In this document: positions 49,063-55,523 of the stretch, in pieces | Layout of the letters: each line of letters starts with the position of its first letter | Numbering within the stretch: position 1 is the first letter of the stretch | Assembly: GCF_018263855.1 (NCBI RefSeq) | Contig: NZ_CP073318.1 | Span: 10,664,001-10,728,000, forward strand | DNA: 64,000 nucleotides | Source of the DNA: Kutzneria sp. CA-103260 | Lineage (GTDB): Bacteria > Actinomycetota > Actinomycetes > Mycobacteriales > Pseudonocardiaceae | Direction of reading: 5' to 3' | The notes under the pieces: generated by a model | The model's input: the letters and a program-made list of their open reading frames with translations, nothing else | Told to the model about the DNA's origin: nothing | The model's database searches: none | Position numbers and translations under genes: made by a program

Positions 49063-49173
49063 GTCTCCAAGACCTACAAACCCCGCCGCAGAGGGTCGCC
49101 GACCGCCACAAACCAGGCCGGGGTTTGTGGCGGTTGAAGACCACCGGACGGGTTGTTTGTAGGTCTTGGAGAC
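49063..49173. terminator. Nested two-stem palindrome between convergent genes
   Basis: The outer 18-bp arms GTCTCCAAGACCTACAAA (49063-49080) and TTTGTAGGTCTTGGAGAC (49156-49173) pair perfectly. An inner stem ACCGCCACAAACC (49102-49114) pairs with GGTTTGTGGCGGT (49122-49134). It fills the space between the LCAT-like gene and the TetR gene on the opposite strand. Confidence 0.7.
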
Positions 49174-49183
49174 ACCCAGACTG

Positions 49184-49783
49184 TTAGGCGCCGTAGGTTT
49201 TCACTGCGATCGTCTTCCACTCCTGGAGCAGCTGGTCGCGGCGGGCCGGGTCGCCGCCCAACATGGCGTCCAGGGCCAGGCCCCGGATCAGGTTCACGGT
49301 CAGCCACAGTGGCAGGTCGGGCTGGTCCGGGGGCACCTGGTCGCCCAGCATCTCGTGGAACAGCTCCCCGGTGCGGCGGGCCAGCGCCTTGTCGATCGGG
49401 TGCATCGCCGCCCGCAGCTCCGGATCGGTGCGGGCGGCCACCCACAGCTCCATCACGGCCGTGGACAGCGAGCCCGAGTAGCCCTGCCACAGTAGGTCGA
49501 TGCCCATCGCGACCCGGTCCGGGCCGGGCAGCGAGGCCGCCGGGTACTCGCTCATGCTGGCCACCAGCTTGGTCACCAGGTGGTCGATGGCGTGCGCCAT
49601 CAGGTCCGCCTTGGTGGCGAAGTGGTGCTGCTGGGCGCCCCGGGACACGCCGGCCCGGCGGCAGATCTCGTTGGTCGAGGTGCGCGCGTAGCCGAGCTCG
49701 ACCAGGCAGTCGACGGTCGCGTCCAGCAGCAGCTCACGGGTGCGTTCGGTGCGCTCCTGCTGGGTCAGTCTCGGCCTGGTCAC
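49184..49783 (-). CDS. TetR-family repressor, divergent from acyl-CoA dehydrogenase
   Basis: A 199-residue repressor. The helix-turn-helix is at about 15-62 (TRELLLDATVDCLVELGYAR, GVSRGAQQHHFATKADLMAH), followed by a helical ligand domain. GTG 49783 lies 90 bp from the divergent acyl-CoA dehydrogenase start, and a large palindrome (49811-49854) fills the gap. The context suggests a fatty-acyl or branched-acyl CoA-responsive repressor of the neighbouring catabolic genes, in the manner of FadR/KstR-type TetR proteins; the ligand is inference. Confidence 0.93.
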   Translation of the reverse strand: MTRPRLTQQERTERTRELLLDATVDCLVELGYARTSTNEICRRAGVSRGAQQHHFATKADLMAHAIDHLVTKLVASMSEYPAASLPGPDRVAMGIDLLWQGYSGSLSTAVMELWVAARTDPELRAAMHPIDKALARRTGELFHEMLGDQVPPDQPDLPLWLTVNLIRGLALDAMLGGDPARRDQLLQEWKTIAVKTYGA

Positions 49784-49810
49784 CGGACCGATGCTAGCGA
49801 GGTCTTCACA

Positions 49811-49854
49811 AACAATCCAGGCTGCCGGTAAGTTTACCGGCAGACCTGATTGTT
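49811..49854. promoter_or_regulatory. Long TetR-type operator in the divergent region
   Basis: Two 21-bp arms (49811-49831 and 49834-49854) are inverted copies. AACAATC pairs with GATTGTT and CTGCCGGTAA with TTACCGGCAG perfectly, and the 4-bp middle differs. It lies between divergent TetR and acyl-CoA dehydrogenase genes and ends 19 bp before the latter's start, right for joint repression. Confidence 0.75.
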
Positions 49855-49872
49855 TCTTTGGGAGGTCAACCC

Positions 49873-51021
49873 GTGGCCCAGCACCGCTCGTCCTGGATGA
49901 CCGAAGACCTCGACCAGCTGCGCCGGCTGGCCAGGGACGTGTTCGCCAAGGAGTTGACCCCGCACCAGGAGCGCTTCGCCGAGCAGCACTCGGTGGACCG
50001 CGACCTGTGGCGGCGGTTCGGCGAGCTCGGCCTGGTGTGCATCAGCATCCCCGAGGAGTACGGCGGCGGAGGCGGCACCTTCGCGCACGAGGCCGTGCTG
50101 ATCGAGGAGCAGGCCCGGGCCCTGGACAGCTCGTGGGGCAACACCGTGCACAGCGGCATCGTGGCCCACTATCTGCTGAACTACGGCAGCGAGGAGCAGA
50201 AGCGCCGCTGGCTGCCCAAGCTGGCCAGCGGCGAGCTGGTCGGGGCGGTCGCGATGAGCGAGCCCGGCGCCGGCTCCGACCTCCAGTCGGTGCGGACCCG
50301 GGCGGTGCGCAGCGGCGACGAGTACGTGATCAACGGGGCCAAGACGTTCATCACCAACGGCGCCCAGGCCGAGCTGATCATCGTGGTCGCCAAGACCGAC
50401 GCCGACCAGGGCGCGCACGGCATCTCCCTGATCGTGGTCGAGACCCAGCAGGTCGAGGGCTTCCGCCGCGGCCGGGTGCTGGACAAGCTGGGCCTGGAGG
50501 GGCAGGACACCTCCGAGCTGTTCTTCGACGACGTGCGGGTGCCCGTCGGCAACCTGCTCGGCGAGCAGGAGGGCCAGGGCTTCGTCCAGCTCATGCAGCA
50601 GCTGCCTCAGGAACGCCTGATCATCGCCGTGGCCGCCATCGCCGGCATGGAGACGGCGCTGCAGCTGACCCTGGACTACGTCAAGCAGCGGCAGGCCTTC
50701 GGCCGGGAGCTGATCAAGTTCCAGAACACGAAGTTCGAGCTGGCCGAGTGCGCCACCGAGGTCGCGGTCACCCGGGCCTTCATCGACCAGTGCGTGCAGC
50801 GGCACCTCGTCGGCCAGTTGGACGTGCCGACCGCCGCCATGGCCAAGATGTGGGCCACCGAGCGGCTGTGCCGGGTCGCCGACCGCTGCCTGCAGCTGTT
50901 CGGCGGCTACGGCTACATGAAGGAGTACCCGATCGCCCGGATCTGGGCCGACGCCCGGGTGCAGAAGATCTACGGCGGCACCAACGAGATCATGAAGGAA
51001 ATCATCGGGCGGTCGCTGTGA
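49873..51021 (+). CDS. Acyl-CoA dehydrogenase
   Basis: A 382-residue FAD enzyme that introduces an alpha,beta double bond in acyl-CoA. The FAD/substrate motifs AMSEPGAGSDLQ and NGAKTFITNGAQAELIIVVA, and the C-terminal YGGTNEIMKEIIGR, are typical. At the position of the usual MCAD catalytic Glu (YEG) there is Gly. The base is therefore probably Glu247 in PQERLI, as in isovaleryl-CoA and long-chain types. GTG 49873 follows GGGAGGT. It is coupled to the CaiB-family gene by a 4-nt overlap and controlled by the divergent TetR. The pair suggests branched or methyl-acyl degradation. Confidence 0.95.
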   Translation: MAQHRSSWMTEDLDQLRRLARDVFAKELTPHQERFAEQHSVDRDLWRRFGELGLVCISIPEEYGGGGGTFAHEAVLIEEQARALDSSWGNTVHSGIVAHYLLNYGSEEQKRRWLPKLASGELVGAVAMSEPGAGSDLQSVRTRAVRSGDEYVINGAKTFITNGAQAELIIVVAKTDADQGAHGISLIVVETQQVEGFRRGRVLDKLGLEGQDTSELFFDDVRVPVGNLLGEQEGQGFVQLMQQLPQERLIIAVAAIAGMETALQLTLDYVKQRQAFGRELIKFQNTKFELAECATEVAVTRAFIDQCVQRHLVGQLDVPTAAMAKMWATERLCRVADRCLQLFGGYGYMKEYPIARIWADARVQKIYGGTNEIMKEIIGRSL

Positions 51022-52133
51022 GCGGTCCGCTGTCTGGTCTCCGGGTCATCGAGCTCGCCGGCCTGGCGCCGGGGCCGTTCGGTTGCATGGTGCTGGCCGA
51101 CATGGGCGCGGAGGTGATCCGCATCGACCGTCCCGGCGCGCCGCCGACCATGCCCAACGATCCGTTGACCCGCGGCCGTCGCTCCGTGTCGCTGGACCTG
51201 AAGAAGCCGGCCGCGATCGACGTCGTGCTGCGGCTGGTCGAGCGCAGCGACGTGCTGGTCGAGGGATTTCGGCCCGGTGTCACGGAACGGCTCGGCATCG
51301 GGCCGGCCGAGTGCCAGGCCCGCAACCCGCGGCTGGTCTACGCCCGGATGACCGGGTGGGGCCAGCACGGTCCGCTGGCCGAGGCCGCCGGGCACGACAT
51401 CGACTACATCGCCCTCGCCGGTGCGCTGGAACCCATTGGCCAGCAAGGGGGGCGGCCGGTGCCGCCGCTCAACCTGGTCGGCGACTTCGCCGGCGGCGGG
51501 CTTCTGATGGCCACCGGAATCCTGGCCGCCCTGTACGAACGCGAGCGCTCCGGCCTCGGCCAGGTGATCGACGCCGCCATGGTCGACGGGGCCGCCCTCG
51601 TCTCCACCTTCCTCTACGGCCTCAAGGCCGCCGGCGCGCTTTCCGCGCCACGCGGCGGAAATCTCCTCGACGGCGGCGCGCCGTACTACGACACCTACGT
51701 CACCGCCGACGACAAGTTCGTGGCCGTCGGCGCGCTGGAGGAGAAGTTCTACGCCGAACTGGTGGTGTTGTTGGAGCTCGATCCGGCTCAGTTGCCGGCC
51801 AACCGTCACGATCCCGCCCACTGGCCCGCTCTCCGGGAGCAGATCGCCGCCGCCGTCCGCCGCCGCACCCGGGACGAATGGGCCGCCCTGGCCATCGGCA
51901 GCGACGCCTGCCTGGCTCCGGTGCTCGCCCCTGACGAGGCCGCCCACCACCCGCACAACAAGGCCCGCGAGAACTTCGTCGAACTGGCCGGCGTCGTGCA
52001 ACCCGCCCCCGCGCCACGCTTCGACCGCACCCCGTCGGATGTCCCTGGCCCACCAGCGTTTTCGGGGGAGCACACCGCAGAAGTCCTGGCAGAACTGGGC
52101 TTGACGGCCGTGGAGATAAAGGAGCTCGGCTGA
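51018..52133 (+). CDS. CaiB/BaiF-family CoA-transferase, alpha-methylacyl-CoA racemase-like
   Basis: A 371-residue protein. The N-terminal LSGLRVIELAGLAPGPFGCM, DMGAEVIRIDRPG and DLKKPAAIDVVLRLVERSDV motifs define the family. His125 in GHDIDY and Asp155 in GDFAGGG match the His/Asp pair of alpha-methylacyl-CoA racemases such as mycobacterial Mcr, so epimerisation of 2-methylacyl-CoA is more likely than CoA transfer. GTG 51018 overlaps the acyl-CoA dehydrogenase stop by 4 nt. A CCACATGTGG-type terminator follows. Confidence 0.92.
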   Translation: MSGPLSGLRVIELAGLAPGPFGCMVLADMGAEVIRIDRPGAPPTMPNDPLTRGRRSVSLDLKKPAAIDVVLRLVERSDVLVEGFRPGVTERLGIGPAECQARNPRLVYARMTGWGQHGPLAEAAGHDIDYIALAGALEPIGQQGGRPVPPLNLVGDFAGGGLLMATGILAALYERERSGLGQVIDAAMVDGAALVSTFLYGLKAAGALSAPRGGNLLDGGAPYYDTYVTADDKFVAVGALEEKFYAELVVLLELDPAQLPANRHDPAHWPALREQIAAAVRRRTRDEWAALAIGSDACLAPVLAPDEAAHHPHNKARENFVELAGVVQPAPAPRFDRTPSDVPGPPAFSGEHTAEVLAELGLTAVEIKELG

Positions 52134-52146
52134 CGCCCCCTCTCCT

Positions 52147-52199
52147 GCCACATGTGGCCCACATTCGACTCCTGAAGTCGAATGTGGGCCACATGTGGC
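52147..52199. repeat. CCACATGTGG palindromic repeat, copy 2 (bidirectional terminator-like)
   Basis: Perfect 24-bp arms (52147-52170 and 52176-52199) around a 5-nt loop CCTGA, with GCCACATGTGGC at the outer ends and ATTCGACT inside. It lies between convergent genes. Confidence 0.85.
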
Positions 52200-52217
52200 G
52201 AAAGGTGGCGGCTTGGC

Positions 52218-53120
52218 TCAGCTGAGTTGCGGGATGACCTCGGCGGCCAGGCGCTCCATCTGCTCGTGCTCGTCGAACATCGGGTTGAGCAGGATCCACT
52301 CCGCGCCGGCGTCCCGGACCTCGCGCAGGCCGCGGACCACGTCGTCGGGCGTGCCGTAGACCGCGACCTCGGTCAGATCGCCGAGGTCGAAGTGGGCGTA
52401 CAGCTGGCCGAGCGCTTCGCCGATGCGGGCCTTGGCCCGGTCGGCGTTGTCGTCGACGGCCAGGTAGACCCGCTTGGCGATCTTGAAGTCGGGGCGGCCG
52501 AGCTCGGCCATCGCCGCTCGGGCGATCGCCACCTGGTCGACGAACCGGGCGGTGGTCGACGAGCCGGCCCCGATGAAGCCGTCACCGAGCCGCACGGCCC
52601 GGCGCACCGCCTTGGGGTGGTTGGCCCCGAACCACACCGGCGGGTGCGGCCGCTGTACCGGCTTCGGCTCCATGCCAGCGTTTTCGAGCTGCCAGAACTG
52701 GCCGTCGAAGGTGACCGCGGGCTCGGTCCACAGCCGCTTCATCAGGTCGAGGCCCTCGGTGAACCGGGTGACCAGGTGCTCCGGGCCGGAGTCGAACGCG
52801 GCGAACGGCCGGAACTTGCCGCCGGTGCCCACGCCCACGTCGATCCGCCCACCGCTGAGCTGGTCCAGCGAGGTGATGCTCTTGGCCAGGTGCACCGGGT
52901 TGCGCAGCGGCGTCACGAAGACCGCGCAGCCCAGCCGGATCCGCTCCGTGCAGGCCGCCGCGTAGGCCATCAGCTCGAGCGGGCTGATCACCGGCTTGGT
53001 GCCGAGGATCTGCTCCTGCGTCCACGCCCCGATGAACCCCAGCTCCTCGGCCCGGACCAGGAACCGGCGCACCTCGCGGGGGTCGACGGCGAACTGCGGG
53101 GTGGCGATGGCGAAGCGCAT
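52218..53120 (-). CDS. LLM-class flavin/F420-dependent oxidoreductase
   Basis: A 300-residue luciferase-like TIM-barrel enzyme (MRFAIATPQFAVDPREVRRF, ERIRLGCAVFVTPLRNPVHL, LSGGRIDVGVGTGGKFRPF, PPVWFGANHPKAVRRAVRLG). In actinobacteria most such proteins use coenzyme F420 or FMN for hydride transfer; the substrate is not predictable. It lies 3 bp downstream of the HxlR gene and is co-transcribed with it. ATG 53120 is clear. Confidence 0.93.
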   Translation of the reverse strand: MRFAIATPQFAVDPREVRRFLVRAEELGFIGAWTQEQILGTKPVISPLELMAYAAACTERIRLGCAVFVTPLRNPVHLAKSITSLDQLSGGRIDVGVGTGGKFRPFAAFDSGPEHLVTRFTEGLDLMKRLWTEPAVTFDGQFWQLENAGMEPKPVQRPHPPVWFGANHPKAVRRAVRLGDGFIGAGSSTTARFVDQVAIARAAMAELGRPDFKIAKRVYLAVDDNADRAKARIGEALGQLYAHFDLGDLTEVAVYGTPDDVVRGLREVRDAGAEWILLNPMFDEHEQMERLAAEVIPQLS

Positions 53121-53123
53121 GGA

Positions 53124-53561
53124 TCACCTCTCGACGGGCTGGCCGCCGAGCCGCACCGCCCGGCTGTCCCCCAGTTCTACCGGCTCGTTGCAGTGCTCGC
53201 ACACGACCTTGGGGCGCAGCACCTCGCCGCAGCTGTGCTCCAGGACCGTGGGCGGCGGGCCCTGCGTGACGTGCCGGTCGCCCCAGTCCATCAGCGTCAG
53301 CAGCACCGTGTGCAGGCTCTGGCCCGTCTCCGTCAGGTGGTACTCGTAGCGCGGCGGGTGCAGCTCGTACTGCCGGCGCTCCAGCAGCCCGACCTCCACG
53401 AGCTTGCGCAGCCGGGTGGCCAGGATGTCCCGGCTCGCCCCGGTCTGCTGCACGATCTGGTCGAACCGCCGGTTCCCCAGCAGCACCTCCCGCAGTGCCA
53501 GCAGCGTCCAGCGCTCGCCGATCACCTCAAGGGCGTTGGCGATCGAGCAGGTACGGGCCAT
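53124..53561 (-). CDS. HxlR-family transcriptional regulator
   Basis: A 145-residue winged-helix protein. The family signature CSIANALEVIGERWTLLALR is at 5-24, then RRFDQIVQQTGASRDILATR and RQYELHPPRYEYHLTETGQS. Two Cys pairs near the C-terminus (CGEV, CEHC) could bind zinc or sense redox or electrophiles. ATG 53561 is chosen because the HxlR Cys near residue 5 follows; an upstream frame exists. The palindrome at 53584-53597 may be its own operator. It is the first gene of the pair with the LLM oxidoreductase. Confidence 0.92.
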   Translation of the reverse strand: MARTCSIANALEVIGERWTLLALREVLLGNRRFDQIVQQTGASRDILATRLRKLVEVGLLERRQYELHPPRYEYHLTETGQSLHTVLLTLMDWGDRHVTQGPPPTVLEHSCGEVLRPKVVCEHCNEPVELGDSRAVRLGGQPVER

Positions 53562-53583
53562 GCCCCGAGAATACCCCTGAGTC

Positions 53584-53597
53584 GAGTTTTCCAACTC
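53584..53597. promoter_or_regulatory. Candidate HxlR operator
   Basis: GAGTT-TTCC-AACTC is a perfect inverted repeat 22 bp upstream of the HxlR start. On the minus strand TATTCT follows it, which could be a -10 box, so the operator would overlap the promoter. Confidence 0.45.
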
Positions 53598-53607
53598 ACG
53601 GTCTGGT

Positions 53608-53655
53608 GTCAGGAAAGCCCCCTTCCTGACGTTGAACGTCAGGAAACGCGCTTTG
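53608..53655. repeat. Diverged relative of the post-gnd palindrome
   Basis: The segment GTCAGGAAAGCCCCCTTCCT followed by GACGTTGAACGTCAGGA matches the left arm and loop of 1775-1829 closely (shared ACGTTGAACGTCAGGA). The outer right arm has decayed, so only shorter stems such as GTCAGGA/TCCTGAC remain. It lies in the divergent HxlR/diguanylate cyclase space. Confidence 0.65.
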
Positions 53656-53806
53656 ATCTTGTAATGCAGATGGGTGAAGCGGCTGCGCGAAGGTGCCCTG
53701 GTTCACCGGGCGTCCGGTCACCGTTGTCGATATCTGGGGTCCCGCCAGCCTTGCGCCGCTAGCGTCGGGGGTGCGGGCCGGACCACGACTGGGGGCGGTG
53801 TGCGGG

Positions 53807-55084
53807 ATGGGCGACGGCTGGTGGCGGGTGCGTTCCTGGCCGCTGTGGCAGCTGCCGGCGCCGGCGGTGGCCTACGTGCTGACGGTGGAGGCGGCGGCGG
53901 TCGCGGCGGCGCTGGCGGTGATGTCGGCGGCCCGGGTGACCAAGGCGGACCTGCTGGCGTTCGGGGTGTTGGCGGCGTGCGCGGTGGTGCATCTCCAGGC
54001 GTCGCGAAGGATCGAGCGCGTCCGCCGGGTGACAACGGGCGGCCCACAGGTTGACCTGACGTCGATCTGGTTGGTGGCGGCGGTGTGCTGCCTGCCGCCG
54101 TTGTTGGTGCTGGGCATGGTGGTGCTGACCCGGGGCCAGCGCTGGCTGGCCTTCGACCGGGCGGCGCACCGCAACTGGTTCTCGGCGGCGTCGATCACGC
54201 TGGCGGCGTGCGCGGCGAGCGGGGTGCTGCTGGTGTTGGGGCACCGGCCGCCGCCGTTGACGGACGTGCCGGGCTCGCTGACCGAGTTGGCGGTGCTGGC
54301 GGCGGCGAGCATCGTCTACTGGGTGTCGCAGGTGGTGCTGATCGGCGGCGCGATCGGGCTGACCACCTCCCGGCCCCGGTTGGTGGACCTGGTCGGCGAT
54401 CTTGAGCTGAACGCCATCGACGTGGCCACGGTGTGCCTGGGCGTGCTGGTCTCCATCGCCCTCACGCACGCGCCGCTGGTGATCCTGTTCGGCGTGCCGG
54501 TGGCGGTGGTGCTGCACCGGGCGATCCTGGTCCGCCAGTTCGAGAACGACGCCCGCCAGGACGCGAAGACGGGCCTGGCCAACACCGTGCACTGGCGCCA
54601 GGCGGCCCGCAAGGAGCTGGCGGTGGCCGGCCGCCGCGAGGAGGGCGTCGGGCTGCTGATCATCGACCTGGACCACTTCAAGAACCTCAACGACCGCTAC
54701 GGCCATCTCGCCGGCGACGACGTGCTGCGGGCCGTCGCCGACGCGCTGCGGGCCGAGGTGCCGGACTTCGACTTCGTGGCCCGGTTCGGCGGCGAGGAGT
54801 TCAGCATCCTGGTGCCGGGCGTGCACAGCCAGACCTCGTTGCTGCACACCGGTGATCGCATCCGCCGCACGGTCGAGCGGCTGTCCGTGCCCGTGACCGG
54901 CGACGAGGGCGACACGGCGGTGGTGCGCGTGACCGCGTCGGTCGGGGCGGCGCTGTTCCCCGATCACGGCCACAACCTGGACGATCTGTTACGCATCGCC
55001 GACACCGCCCTGTACGCGGCCAAACGCGGCGGGCGGAACCGGACCTGCCTGGCCGCCGGGCAACTCGGGGCCCGGCCGGCCTGA
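53807..55084 (+). CDS. Membrane diguanylate cyclase (GGDEF domain)
   Basis: A 425-residue protein. Several transmembrane helices cover about residues 15-240 without a named sensor domain, and the C-terminal GGDEF domain covers about 255-415. The active-site loop reads RFGGEEF (about 325-331), and LLIIDLDHFKNLNDRYGHLA GDDVL carries the metal and substrate residues, so cyclic di-GMP synthesis is expected. The inhibitory I-site RxxD is absent (PDFD at that position). No EAL domain is present. ATG 53807 is chosen; GTG 53798 is close by. In Streptomyces c-di-GMP controls development through BldD. Confidence 0.92.
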   Translation: MGDGWWRVRSWPLWQLPAPAVAYVLTVEAAAVAAALAVMSAARVTKADLLAFGVLAACAVVHLQASRRIERVRRVTTGGPQVDLTSIWLVAAVCCLPPLLVLGMVVLTRGQRWLAFDRAAHRNWFSAASITLAACAASGVLLVLGHRPPPLTDVPGSLTELAVLAAASIVYWVSQVVLIGGAIGLTTSRPRLVDLVGDLELNAIDVATVCLGVLVSIALTHAPLVILFGVPVAVVLHRAILVRQFENDARQDAKTGLANTVHWRQAARKELAVAGRREEGVGLLIIDLDHFKNLNDRYGHLAGDDVLRAVADALRAEVPDFDFVARFGGEEFSILVPGVHSQTSLLHTGDRIRRTVERLSVPVTGDEGDTAVVRVTASVGAALFPDHGHNLDDLLRIADTALYAAKRGGRNRTCLAAGQLGARPA

Positions 55085-55198
55085 CGCCGAAAGTCCGTAC
55101 CAGCGCGGTCGCGTGCCGCCGCGAATTCGGCGGAAGTCCGTACCGCACCGAAACAAGCTCACCGGGAGTGGACACCGCCCCGGGGTCCGTACCGTCCG

Positions 55199-55300
55199 CT
55201 GTCCTACCCCGGACAGGGCGAGACCCCCGTCCCAGAGGGGGGAGGTGGACGGGGGTCTCGCGAAACCCGCTACCGGGGGGAGGAGTAGCGGGGGGTTCTT
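55199..55300 (-). ncRNA. 6C RNA
   Basis: On the minus strand two GC-rich hairpins have loops with runs of six C: CCCGCTAC / GTAGCGGG (55285-55292 with 55266-55273), loop TCCTCCCCCCG; and GCGAGACCCCCGTCC / GGACGGGGGTCTCGC (55247-55261 with 55218-55232), loop ACCTCCCCCCTCTG. Two adjacent stem-loops with C-rich loops define the actinobacterial 6C RNA (B11 in M. tuberculosis). A third small hairpin CTGTCC / GGACAG (55199-55216) follows. The ends are approximate. TAACCT on the minus strand near 55333 could be a -10 box. The RNA acts by base pairing of its C-rich loops with G-rich mRNA regions in mycobacteria. Confidence 0.88.
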
Positions 55301-55523
55301 GGGTTGTGCGGTGCGATGTTCCGGCTCCAAGGTTAGGGCATGATCGTTGTTACTAGAACCGCACCGTTTACGACTCTACGTTACTTTGTCGCCGGCTGAA
55401 ACCCCAACCGCCGAAAGTGTTGTGAGTTGTTGCCCGTCTCTACGTTCTGACCAGGCGATTCCGTTCGGAGGTGAGTCAGGTTTCGCTCGGATGGCTGTTG
55501 AAAGTGAACGACCGTCGGCGCTG
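55301..55523. other. Intergenic region between 6C RNA and LanB gene
   Basis: No gene is supported. The stretch is less GC-rich (GTTACTAGAACC, TTTACGACTCTACGTTACTT) and probably carries the 6C promoter on the minus strand. On the plus strand GGAGGTGAGTCAGG near 55468 looks like a ribosome binding site, but the GTG directly abuts it and the frame runs antisense into LanB. Confidence 0.4.

Noticed and set aside
45752-49144. 1130-codon minus-strand open frame across MocR, lipoprotein and LCAT-like genes
   Set aside because: All three plus-strand genes have clear domains or signal peptides; the frame is a composition artefact.
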